Source: Phycisphaerae bacterium | GTDB lineage: Bacteria > Planctomycetota > Phycisphaerae > UBA1845 > Fen-1342 | Length of the DNA: 64,000 bases | Reading direction: 5' to 3' | Assembly (NCBI GenBank): GCA_028279405.1 | Contig: JANQNU010000036.1 | Coordinates: forward strand, 372,001-436,000 | Shown here: positions 36,282 through 44,625 of the stretch, one piece after another | How positions within the stretch are numbered: position 1 is the stretch's first letter | How the letters are laid out: the number at the start of each line of letters is the position of its first letter | Program-made: the position numbers and the translations under genes | The notes under the pieces: generated by a model | The model's input: the letters and a program-made list of their open reading frames with translations, nothing else | The model's database searches: none | What the model was told of the DNA's origin: nothing

Positions 36282-38726
36282 CTACCCCTGATACCGGCTA
36301 CGGATGATCTCGCTCGCCGGATTGGACGGCAGGTTCAATGCACCGAGCGCCCGTGATGCCGCCTCGCGCAGCTCGGAAGCGGGCTGGTCCTTCACGAACG
36401 AAACCAACTTTGTGATCGTCTCGTCGCTCAACTGGTTCTTGCAATGCTTGCCCGCAATCGCGAGTGCGTCGAACATCGCGATCCGTATGGTCTCGTTCTC
36501 CGCGTCATCGAACGCGACGGCCGCGACCGGCTCCTGCGCTTCGGCGGAGCAGACATACGCCAGCGCCTCCGCCGCCATGATCCGCAGTTCCGCCACGTCC
36601 GTCTTGAGCGCCGCGACGAGCGCTTCACGGGCGCGCGAACGATCGAACAGCGGGTTATCGCGATCGCCGAGTTCGCGCAATACCTGCGCGGCTTGGATCG
36701 CGAGGTCTGTACCCAGCTCGGCCGTGATCATTCCCTTGCCAATGCTCTCGGCGATCCGGTTGATCTCATCCAGCAGCACGCCGGGACCGTCTTCGACCGT
36801 CACCGCCGCCAGCCGATCGCTCGATTCAGCCAGTCGACGCGTGTCCACCTGTTGCCCTTCTTTGGCGAGCAGGATGATGGGGATCGACGCGAACTGGAAC
36901 TCGCCCTGGAGCTGCGACACGGCGCCCGCGACGTTCGGCGATTGGATATCCGATCCGAGTACGATCGCGTCGAGCGTCGGCATCGTCTCCCGCGCCTGAC
37001 GCAGGCCCTCATTTAGGTTGGGGCTGATCTGTACCACGTAGCCGTTCTCGCGAAGCCGGTCGGCAACGCGATTCGCGCTTTCATCGTCGGGGTCCACGAC
37101 CAGCGCTCGCTGCGCGCCCCCGGACAACTGCAACGCCTCGGCCAGGACCGGCATCAAATTCTGACTGTTGGCAAATGCCTGCTTGGGGTTGCCGTTCGCG
37201 AGCGTCAACGCGGCACGGACCCGAACCAGTCGATCGGGGAAAGAGAGCGCCTCCGCCAACGGCAGCGTACCGCTCGCATCGGTCAGCAGGCTCTCGGTTC
37301 CCGCCGTACTCCGCAGCGCTTCGATACAGCCCAGCGCGACCGCCGGCTCGACCCGCTCCACCGCCCGTGCGAGTGCGCCCAGGCAATACTCAGGGCCCGC
37401 CGATTGCGCGTAATACACGCCGGAGCCGAAGTTCTCCGGGCGGGTCGCATCTTCCGTGTCGGCCGGCAATTGGGCTTCCCTGCGAAGGTTCGCCGCGAGC
37501 CACAGGGCCAACGCCGGCTTGTTGTCCGGATTGTGCCGCAACGATTCCTCGCACGCCCGCATGCACATGACCTCATCGAAGATTGGCGTCGGCACCTCGA
37601 TGTTCTGCAGGATCCCGTCGCGCCAGTACCACACGTTGGCGACGTCCTTGCGGGTATCGGCCATGAGCGATTCATCGTTGCGATAGTACATTTCGGCCAA
37701 ACGGAAGAATGCGTCCGCGGCCCCTCCCCAAGCGCTGACTGAAACGCCGTTCTGGGCCAGGACAGACAGTGCCTGATCCACGCGGGATCGTACCTGGCTG
37801 GATGTTTCCTGATCCTCACGCAACGCCAGGAGATAGGGCACCGCCTGGGCATAGCCGATTTGGCCGACTGCATCGATCAAGTACTGGTTGGTGGTGTCGT
37901 CTTTCATCCGCAGCGCCACGACCAGTGGGTTGAGCGCCGGGCGGTCGATCTGCGGCAGCGCCCGCACGATGACGCGCGTAAGTTCGCGTTCTTGCGGATC
38001 TTGCAGATACTGGATCATGAGCGGCGGCGCAAACTCGCCCGAGGCGCGCAGGTTCACGACCGCGTCGTTGTAGACGCGGGGCGGCCCGGCGAGCCGTTCG
38101 ATGTTCTCGCGGATTCGACGCGGGTCGGCAGCCAGGGCCAACTCGCCACGTTCGACGACACGAATCATCCCCCGGATGGACTGTCCAATGACCGGATGGC
38201 TGACCAAACTGCTGAGCACGTGTCGCCGGCGCTTGTCGCGATCAACGAAGGCAAGGACCGCTACAGGATCAGGACTGTGACCGAGCAGCGCCTCGAAGTT
38301 GGCGTTGGCGACGTCGAAACGCCCGATCGATGCGAACCAGAACCCGTCGTCCAGCTCGTTGAGCCGCTCGCGGCCGTTGGTCAGGAGGTCGGCAATCTGC
38401 TGCCCGTTATCGCCGAGGGCGCCATTGGCGGCATCCTGCTCGAAGAGCAGGACGGCCCCGGCCAGCTGCCCGCGTCGGACGGCATGCTCGGCCAGCAGCG
38501 CGGTCCGCAGCGGCGAGGTACCCGCCGTCAGCAACTCGCCGAAAGCCGTTTCGGCAGCCTCGCTGTCGCGGTCGAGGATGGCCTGCAGCGCCGTGCGCCA
38601 GTGTTCCCACTGCGTTTCGGCCTTGCCGCTGAGAAAATCCTGCGCGGTCGCGTGCGCGGCCGTGCCCGCCAGGAAAATTGCGATCGCGACCCGTCGTCCG
38701 GTCCCGGTCCAGGCGGTACTTCGCAC
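36282..38726 (-). CDS. Exported HEAT-repeat protein with a receiver-like domain
   Basis: An 814-residue protein. An N-terminal signal peptide (RRVAIAIFLAGTAAHATA) is followed by helical repeats of TPR/HEAT type over residues 25-500 (GQLAGAVLLFEQDAANGALG, LMIQYLQDPQERELTRVIVR, DAVGQIGYAQAVPYLLALRE). A segment at about 535-640 then looks like a response-regulator receiver fold (RALVVDPDDESANRVADRLR, ENGYVVQISPN, AIVLGSDIQSP, IPIILLAKEG). HEAT repeats resume to the C-terminus. The receiver-like acidic pair and the Lys of LAKEG are recognisable, yet the protein appears exported. The GTG at 38726 is chosen because GGAGG lies 5 nt upstream. It leads a probable unit with the next gene and perhaps rpmA. 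Confidence 0.7.
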   Translation of the reverse strand: MRSTAWTGTGRRVAIAIFLAGTAAHATAQDFLSGKAETQWEHWRTALQAILDRDSEAAETAFGELLTAGTSPLRTALLAEHAVRRGQLAGAVLLFEQDAANGALGDNGQQIADLLTNGRERLNELDDGFWFASIGRFDVANANFEALLGHSPDPVAVLAFVDRDKRRRHVLSSLVSHPVIGQSIRGMIRVVERGELALAADPRRIRENIERLAGPPRVYNDAVVNLRASGEFAPPLMIQYLQDPQERELTRVIVRALPQIDRPALNPLVVALRMKDDTTNQYLIDAVGQIGYAQAVPYLLALREDQETSSQVRSRVDQALSVLAQNGVSVSAWGGAADAFFRLAEMYYRNDESLMADTRKDVANVWYWRDGILQNIEVPTPIFDEVMCMRACEESLRHNPDNKPALALWLAANLRREAQLPADTEDATRPENFGSGVYYAQSAGPEYCLGALARAVERVEPAVALGCIEALRSTAGTESLLTDASGTLPLAEALSFPDRLVRVRAALTLANGNPKQAFANSQNLMPVLAEALQLSGGAQRALVVDPDDESANRVADRLRENGYVVQISPNLNEGLRQARETMPTLDAIVLGSDIQSPNVAGAVSQLQGEFQFASIPIILLAKEGQQVDTRRLAESSDRLAAVTVEDGPGVLLDEINRIAESIGKGMITAELGTDLAIQAAQVLRELGDRDNPLFDRSRAREALVAALKTDVAELRIMAAEALAYVCSAEAQEPVAAVAFDDAENETIRIAMFDALAIAGKHCKNQLSDETITKLVSFVKDQPASELREAASRALGALNLPSNPASEIIRSRYQG

Positions 38727-38817
38727 AACCACCTCCAAAAGTTGTTTCTAAGTGGCTCTTGTCGGTCGTTTCGGTAAGCTACACCGCTCGCCCAAGCGTC
38801 GCAGGGTAGCGGGGATT

Positions 38818-38833
38818 CTACCCCGGGGGGTAG
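38818..38833. repeat. CTACCCC/GGGGTAG hairpin
   Basis: A perfect 7-bp inverted repeat with a 2-nt loop between the divergent HEAT-protein and membrane-protein genes. It could be an operator or a remnant of an extragenic repeat; there is no U-tract. Confidence 0.4.
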
Positions 38834-38927
38834 GGGTGTCAAATATTGTACGGCTTGCACGCATCCCGAATCCACCCCTGTCCCGACACGGTTGACCCGA
38901 GGCGCCGGGCCATGATAGGTTGCGCAC

Positions 38928-39812
38928 ATGAATGCAGCTACAACGACCGAGTCGATCTGGGCGGCCCGGGTGCGGGTGACCCTGGCGCTGTTGCTGGCCT
39001 GGCTGGTGATCGGCGTGGTCGGCTCGGGCTTCGTTTTCTCGGGTTTTGCGCCGCCGCCGGTGTTCGCCGGGGCTCCGGTCTTCGGTGCACTCATTCTGCT
39101 CGCGACGCTGATTCTGCTGACGTACGTCATCGGGCTGACGACGCCACAACAGCAACCATGGCAGCCGCTGATGATCGTGTACGCGGCACTTGCGATCTGG
39201 ATGTTTCCGCTCGGCACCCTGGACCACTGGCTCGTTAATATCAACGAGCAGGTCGGGGCGCCGCGGGCGGCGCCGTACTGGCCGCTATTGGCCGACTTCC
39301 TGCTCATCATCCCCGCAACGTTGGGATGCATCGTCGCCGGTCTGGCAGCCACTGGTAATCTCACCGAATTCCGACAGTACATCTCCAGAATGCGAGACGC
39401 GCGGGCCGATCGGTCAGCAGGCCTGTTGGCGATGGGCACCACGGCGGCGGTCTTTCTTGTGTTGATGGCCGTGTTAACCGGGCCGCCGTTGGGGCAGACG
39501 TTGAAAGGGCAGGTGTACTTCGCAGTCGCGGTGGCGGCGGGCGTCGGTGCCTGGGCTGCGGTTCGTGTGTCGCGGGTTGACCATCCGATCTGGTTGGTCG
39601 GCGGCCTGTTCGTGGCGGGACTTGTCGCAGTCCTGGTCGCCGCGGTGTTTCCGGGACTACGGATCCCGTCAGACTACGAGTTGCTCAACACGTTTCCGGC
39701 GTGGGGGCCCGTCCGGGCGCTGCCGCTCGAGTTGGTATCCGTCGGTGTTGTCGGCGTCCTGTGGTCGCTGCGGCAGATGACGATTGCAGCGAGTGCTTCC
39801 AGCCCGCATTGA
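38928..39812 (+). CDS. Multi-pass membrane protein of unknown function
   Basis: A 294-residue protein with about seven hydrophobic segments (VTLALLLAWLVIGVVGSGFV, ALILLATLILLTYVIGL, MIVYAALAIWMFPLG, LLIIPATLGCIVAGLAA, AVFLVLMAVLTGPPLG, YFAVAVAAGVGAW, LVGGLFVAGLVAVLVAAV). No charged motif suggesting a transporter or enzyme is seen. Possible similarity to planctomycete-specific DUFs cannot be tested here. The ATG at 38928 is used; a weak TAGG lies upstream. Monocistronic by spacing. Confidence 0.62.
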   Translation: MNAATTTESIWAARVRVTLALLLAWLVIGVVGSGFVFSGFAPPPVFAGAPVFGALILLATLILLTYVIGLTTPQQQPWQPLMIVYAALAIWMFPLGTLDHWLVNINEQVGAPRAAPYWPLLADFLLIIPATLGCIVAGLAATGNLTEFRQYISRMRDARADRSAGLLAMGTTAAVFLVLMAVLTGPPLGQTLKGQVYFAVAVAAGVGAWAAVRVSRVDHPIWLVGGLFVAGLVAVLVAAVFPGLRIPSDYELLNTFPAWGPVRALPLELVSVGVVGVLWSLRQMTIAASASSPH

Positions 39813-39901
39813 GTGCGGTCGGCGGTCTGCGACGGTTGATCGTGTTGCCTGGGTGGGGCCGGAATCCGGAGCGCTTTTTCGGCGCCGATTACCATCGAAC
39901 C

Positions 39902-39910
39902 TGCTATAAA
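39902..39910 (+). promoter_or_regulatory. Extended -10 promoter element for the 70-aa gene
   Basis: TGCTATAAA, a TGn-TATAAA extended -10, about 50 bp upstream of the ATG at 39960. No convincing -35 was found, as is usual for extended -10 promoters. Confidence 0.4.
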
Positions 39911-39959
39911 TAGAAGAGTCTCGGTTCGTACTCACATTTCCCGGATTTCGGAAAGGACG

Positions 39960-40172
39960 ATGTTGCGCGGCGGTTTTCGCTGGCTACAAGGTGCCGAGAG
40001 CTACGAAGAGCTCCGTCGACGGATGATCGACGAAACCAACGCGTTCCTGACGGAGTGCGTGCGCAACCCGGAATTGGGCGTCCGTATCCCCGTGGTCCCT
40101 TCGGGGCAGTCGAGCTTTCCGCGTTCCTTCGCGGACGCGTTCTGGGAAGCGCAGTTCGACGAGCAGGGGTAG
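39960..40172 (+). CDS. Small conserved-looking hypothetical protein (70 aa)
   Basis: A soluble 70-residue protein: a charged helix (ESYEELRRRMIDETNAFLTE) followed by RIPVVPSGQSSFPRSFADAF. The Shine-Dalgarno GGAAAGGACG and an extended -10 promoter support it as a real gene. It ends head-to-tail with the convergent fabG stop (40173), leaving no spacer. The function is unknown. Confidence 0.68.
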   Translation: MLRGGFRWLQGAESYEELRRRMIDETNAFLTECVRNPELGVRIPVVPSGQSSFPRSFADAFWEAQFDEQG

Positions 40173-40916
40173 TTACATATACATTCCGCCGTTGATGTTG
40201 ATCACTTGGCCGGTGATGAACGATGCCTGCGGAGCCGCGAGGAAACGCACGGCGCGCGCCACCTCTTCCGGTTTTCCGAGACGTGCCATCGGCGTCAGCT
40301 TGCAGACGACATCCAGTACTTCATCGGGGACATCCGATGTCATGTCGGTTTCGATGAACCCCGGTGCGACGGCGTTGACCGTGACCCCGCGCCGGGCGAC
40401 CTCACGCGCCAGCGTCTTGGTGAACGCAATCAACCCGCCCTTTGCGACTGCGTAGTTCGCCTGCCCGAAGTTGCCCATCTGCGCGACGATCGACGTGATG
40501 TTGATGATCCGCCCCCACTGGCGTTCCACCATCTGGGGCAGCAACGCGCTCGTGATGTTGAACGGCCCGTTCAGGTTGACCAGCAGCACCTCGCTCCATT
40601 GCTCCGGTGTCATCTTCAGAAACGACTTGTCGCGCGTGATGCCGGCGTTGTTCACCAGCACATCGATACGCCCGAATCTCTCCATCATGGCGGCAATCAG
40701 TGCCTTGGCCTGTGCGCGATCGGAAACGTCGGCTCGAAACGCTTGCGCGTCGACACCGAGTTTCTTCAACTGCTCCACGACTTCCTCGGCCGCGGCCTCG
40801 TTGGCGTTGTAGTTGACCCCGACGCTGCAATGCTCTTCCGCCAGGGCCAGACAGGTCGCGCGCCCGATCCCGCGTGAGCCGCCTGTCACCAACGCCACTT
40901 TGCCTTTGAGATCCAT
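40173..40916 (-). CDS. fabG: 3-oxoacyl-ACP / acetoacetyl-CoA reductase (SDR)
   Basis: A 247-residue NADPH-dependent short-chain dehydrogenase. Cofactor site GGSRGIGRATC at about residue 11, NNAG at about 87, and the catalytic Ser-Tyr-Lys set in NITSIVAQMG and NYAVAKGG. The C-terminus QVININGGMYM is close to the FabG/PhaB group. It reduces beta-ketoacyl thioesters in fatty-acid synthesis, or acetoacetyl-CoA if PhaB-like. The ATG has GAGGA upstream. No acpP, fabD or fabF neighbours are present, so a housekeeping FAS role is not proved by context. Confidence 0.88.
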   Translation of the reverse strand: MDLKGKVALVTGGSRGIGRATCLALAEEHCSVGVNYNANEAAAEEVVEQLKKLGVDAQAFRADVSDRAQAKALIAAMMERFGRIDVLVNNAGITRDKSFLKMTPEQWSEVLLVNLNGPFNITSALLPQMVERQWGRIINITSIVAQMGNFGQANYAVAKGGLIAFTKTLAREVARRGVTVNAVAPGFIETDMTSDVPDEVLDVVCKLTPMARLGKPEEVARAVRFLAAPQASFITGQVININGGMYM

Positions 40917-41100
40917 GAAATCCTCTTTCCTCGTCAGGTACAGGAGGCTCGGCAACGCCGAACCGGAAGTGTCTTGCTCAACTGGCGCGTCCCGGTGCGC
41001 GCAAACGAGCCTACCGCATGCGGGACGTGATGTTAAGAAAAATCCCTGTTTGGTCGGAAATGGATGTAGTAAGCAGGCTGCGCTGTCCTACCGGCGCCGC

Positions 41101-41125
41101 GTCCCCACCCCGCCGAGGTGGGGAC
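41101..41125 (-). terminator. GTCCCCACC/GGTGGGGAC hairpin 3' of the tricorn-like gene
   Basis: A perfect 9-bp inverted repeat 27 bp downstream of the protease stop. It lacks a U-tract, so it may be a 3'-end stabiliser or an extragenic repeat rather than an intrinsic terminator. It resembles the hairpin at 15630-15650. Confidence 0.4.
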
Positions 41126-41152
41126 TGCTGGCGTACACGGATGGGTGCGCGA

Positions 41153-44100
41153 TCAATAGTCGCGTTGCGGGATCTTCATGCCCTTGCGATCGGGGTAGCG
41201 CGGCCGTTGAGGCGCCTGGTAGGGCTTGTCGCGCAGCTCGTCGAGCATCAGCTGGATGGCGGCATCGAGTTGCGGGTCGCCGCCGTCGACCATCTTCGCT
41301 GGATCATCGAGCACCTCGATGTCCGGATCGACGCCGTGACCTTCGACGCCCCAGGTCCCGTCGTTCTCGTAGAAGGCGAAGGCCGGCACGGTGATCCCCG
41401 TTCCGTCCAGCAGCGGCGGATTGCCGGTAATACCGACCAGACCGCCCCACGTGCGCATGCCGACTAACTTGCCCAGCCCGGCTTGCCGGAAGTAGTAGGG
41501 GAAGGCATCGCCGCCCGATCCCGAAAGGCCGTTGATCAGCATGCACTTGGGACCCCGATGGGCGTCCGGTGGCCAGACCCAGTCGTGGCCGTCGCGTCGT
41601 GCCCAGTAGTTTGTCACCGGTCGATTCAACAACTCGACGAACCGCGTCGGGATCTGGCCGCCGCCGTTCCAACGCTCGTCGATGATCAGCGCCTGCTTGT
41701 CGCGTTGTCCGTAGAACTGGCGGAACAGGTTGTTCTGGCCGTTCTGCGTCGTGTCGGGCACGTAGATGTACCCGACCCGGCCGTTGGTCTTTTCTGCGAC
41801 GTAAGCGCGCTTCGCCTCGATCCAGCCGCGATAGCGCAGGTTCGTGTCGTTCGACAGCAGCCGGATGACGACGTCACGCGCGTCGTCATCGTGCTCGCTG
41901 CGTTCGCTGACCGTCAGCGTCACGACCTTGCCCGCCAGACCCTGCAAGGCCGCATAGGGCGAGAGCTGCGGGTCGACCGGCCGGCCGTTGACTGCGAGCA
42001 GGTAGTCGCCTTCGTGCACGTCGATTCCCGGCTGGCTCAACGGTCCGCGCGCGTCGGAGTCCCAGGGGGCCCCTTCGTGGATCGTCGCGATCCGGTAGGC
42101 ACCATTGTCGAACGCAAAGTCGCAGCCCAGCGTTCCCACCGACATCCGCGGGCCCGATTCGGATGGTCCCGTCCGGTAGTATGCGTGCCCGACATTGATC
42201 TCGGAGATCAGTTCTCCGATCAGAACCGAGAGATCGTCCTTGCTGTAGCAGTCATCGAGCAGACGTGCGTAGTGATCGTACATCGCGGACCAGTCTACGC
42301 CGTGCATGTTGGGGTCGTAGAACAGGTCACGTTGCAGTCGCCAGGTCTCGCGGAGCATCTGCGCCCACTCCTTGCGCGGATCCACCGTGGTCTGCATGCC
42401 GTCGGTCGGGATGGTCTTCTTGAGCTTCTGATCGGGCTTGGCGTCGACGATCGCGTACTTGCCGTCCTTACCTACGAGCAGCTTCTTGCCATCGCCGGAG
42501 AGCACGAAGAACCCGGACCCGTCAAGAACCGTCTTCTCCTTCTTCTCCTCATCCTCCGGGTCGAAGTACTGAATCGTGCGTTTCGACCGATCGAGGCGCG
42601 AGCCGCGGAAGTAGATTAGCTTGCCATCGTGGGTAACGGTGATCCCACCGAACGAGCCGTTATCTACCGGTAGCGGGATCGCCCGGCGTTCGAACCCGTC
42701 GAGCGCGATCTCGAGCGGCGTTACCTCGTCCTCATCGCTCTCATCTTCATCGTCATCCGCCTCGTCATCACCTTCGGCGTCTTTCCCGTCGTCCGCGTCC
42801 TGCTTGTCCGCATCCGTACTTTCGTCCGACTCGTCGTCCGCCTCGTCTTCCCAGGATTCTTCGTCGCTCTTCGGGAGCCACGGAGACTTGACGTCATCCC
42901 GTAACGGTACGGCCAGCAACACTTGCGTATCGGCGTAGACGAATGTCGTGCCGACGTCTTCGTACCGCGGCGCGCGCCACGCGCGGCGGCTCGTGAAGTA
43001 GAGGAAGTCACCCTTACGATCGAACGTCGGCAGGCCGTCGTCGAACATCCCCGCGGTGACCTGGTGCTTTTCGCTCGTCGGCAGGTGATAGAGCCAGACG
43101 GCACCCTGGACGTTATCGCCGCCGATCGCGTACGCCAGCCAGCGCGAGTCGTGTGACCAGCTCATGGGTACCGGGTTGCCCCATGGGTTGCGATCGACCA
43201 GCCGGACCTTGCCATCGTCGAGCGAGCAGATGTAGAGGTTGCCCGCCTTGTCAGCATAGGAGACGTACTTCGAGTCCGGCGACCAGCCGTTCATGAAGTA
43301 GTAGGTCTTGCTGTTCTTGGTCAGTTTGCGGGGGGTATCCTTGCCGTCGGACTGCATAACGTAGAGTTCGTACTCGCCGGTCTCGTCCGAGAAGTACGCG
43401 ATCCAGCGTCCGTCGGGGCTCCAGGCGGGGTCGCGCTCCGCGACGCCATCCGTTCGCGTCAGATTGCGCGGCGTGCCGTTCACTGCAGGGAGTGTCCAGA
43501 TGTCGCCGCGCGCCTCGGCGACCACTCGCTTGCCGGTGGCCGAGATGTCGAATGCGCGCATGCTCCGTCGAACATCGATCGTCTGCGGGCGAACGGTAGG
43601 TCGATCGCCGGGGATCGTGATCGAAACCTCGTGCAGCTCTTCGTCCTTGAGCGTGAGCCGGTAGAGCTTGCCCGCGTTCTCGAGCACGATCTCGCCGCTG
43701 CCGTCGGAAGCCGGCCCGATCGCCGGCCATTTGACGTCATAGTCGGCAAACCGCGTCACCTGTCGGCGGTTGCTCCCGTCGCGCTCGACCGTCCAGACGT
43801 TCAGGCGATGCTCATCGCCGGCGTCGGACAGGTAATACAGCTTGCCGTTGTGCCACATCGGCTGGGTATCGGTGCCTTCCCAGTCCGTGATCTTGCGGGA
43901 GGCGCTGGTCTTGAGGTTGAAGAGCCAGATATCGGTCGCCATTCCGCCGCGATAGCGCTTCCAGGTCCGGTTGTCGCGGGTGTTGGGTGTGTATGCGAGC
44001 CATTCGCCGTCGGCGCTGATCGCTGCATTCGCCCCGTACGGGACAGGGAGCTTGGCGGCGAGTCCCCCGGTCGGCGCGATCGTGAACAGCTGCACCAGCC

Positions 44101-44527
44101 GTCGTAGCGGGGCATAGGCATTCGTGAAAAAGACCAGTCGGTTGTCTGCGGACCAGTCGCACAGCGTCTCGTTCGCGCCATGGTAGGTGACGCGCGTCGG
44201 TACGCCGCCGCCGAACGGAACGACGTAGAGGTCGCTGTTGCCGTCGTAGTTGCCCACGAACGCGATCTGTTGCCCGTCCGGGCTGAATCGCGGGAACTGC
44301 TCGATTCCGTCCGGGCTTGCGAGCGGGACGGCGACGCCGCCGGTGCGCGGCACGACCCAAAGGTCATTGGCGTAGGAAAAGACAATGTGCGTGCGGCTCA
44401 CGTCCGGCTGGCGCATCATTCCCGCGCTCGGCTTGACGTCGGCCCGAACTGCTTCCGCACCGCTGCCGACCAGCAATAATGCCGCCAGGGCAACGCATGA
44501 TGCAGGCAGACTCCGCTTCTGATTCAT
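41153..44527 (-). CDS. Tricorn-like S41 peptidase, exported
   Basis: A 1124-residue protein with a signal peptide (PASCVALAALLLVGSGAEA). A WD40-like beta-propeller region (FPRFSPDGQQIAFVG, DPAWSPDGRWIAYFSDE, MSWSHDSRWLAYAIGGDN) is followed by an extremely acidic insert at about residues 550-605, a second propeller part, a PDZ-like domain (GIDVHEGDYLLAVNGRPVDP) and a C-terminal S41 domain. The nucleophile Ser lies in GLSGSGGDAF (about residue 1004) and the His in NVGHAYY (about 780). The family degrades short peptides left by larger proteases. The ATG has GGAG upstream. Monocistronic. Confidence 0.92.
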   Translation of the reverse strand: MNQKRSLPASCVALAALLLVGSGAEAVRADVKPSAGMMRQPDVSRTHIVFSYANDLWVVPRTGGVAVPLASPDGIEQFPRFSPDGQQIAFVGNYDGNSDLYVVPFGGGVPTRVTYHGANETLCDWSADNRLVFFTNAYAPLRRLVQLFTIAPTGGLAAKLPVPYGANAAISADGEWLAYTPNTRDNRTWKRYRGGMATDIWLFNLKTSASRKITDWEGTDTQPMWHNGKLYYLSDAGDEHRLNVWTVERDGSNRRQVTRFADYDVKWPAIGPASDGSGEIVLENAGKLYRLTLKDEELHEVSITIPGDRPTVRPQTIDVRRSMRAFDISATGKRVVAEARGDIWTLPAVNGTPRNLTRTDGVAERDPAWSPDGRWIAYFSDETGEYELYVMQSDGKDTPRKLTKNSKTYYFMNGWSPDSKYVSYADKAGNLYICSLDDGKVRLVDRNPWGNPVPMSWSHDSRWLAYAIGGDNVQGAVWLYHLPTSEKHQVTAGMFDDGLPTFDRKGDFLYFTSRRAWRAPRYEDVGTTFVYADTQVLLAVPLRDDVKSPWLPKSDEESWEDEADDESDESTDADKQDADDGKDAEGDDEADDDEDESDEDEVTPLEIALDGFERRAIPLPVDNGSFGGITVTHDGKLIYFRGSRLDRSKRTIQYFDPEDEEKKEKTVLDGSGFFVLSGDGKKLLVGKDGKYAIVDAKPDQKLKKTIPTDGMQTTVDPRKEWAQMLRETWRLQRDLFYDPNMHGVDWSAMYDHYARLLDDCYSKDDLSVLIGELISEINVGHAYYRTGPSESGPRMSVGTLGCDFAFDNGAYRIATIHEGAPWDSDARGPLSQPGIDVHEGDYLLAVNGRPVDPQLSPYAALQGLAGKVVTLTVSERSEHDDDARDVVIRLLSNDTNLRYRGWIEAKRAYVAEKTNGRVGYIYVPDTTQNGQNNLFRQFYGQRDKQALIIDERWNGGGQIPTRFVELLNRPVTNYWARRDGHDWVWPPDAHRGPKCMLINGLSGSGGDAFPYYFRQAGLGKLVGMRTWGGLVGITGNPPLLDGTGITVPAFAFYENDGTWGVEGHGVDPDIEVLDDPAKMVDGGDPQLDAAIQLMLDELRDKPYQAPQRPRYPDRKGMKIPQRDY

Positions 44528-44625
44528 CTCGTGGCTCCGAAATATGACCGGTTAAGAAAACGCCGTTCCTGGTTTGTAGTGGACGCTGGGAACCGCGGCA
44601 ACCTGTCGAAAAACGGAGCCGGCCC

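Noticed and set aside
41101-41125. Intrinsic terminator with U-tract after the tricorn-like gene
   Set aside because: The hairpin is perfect, but the sequence after it on the minus strand is GC-rich with no T-run, so I list it only as a low-confidence 3'-end hairpin.
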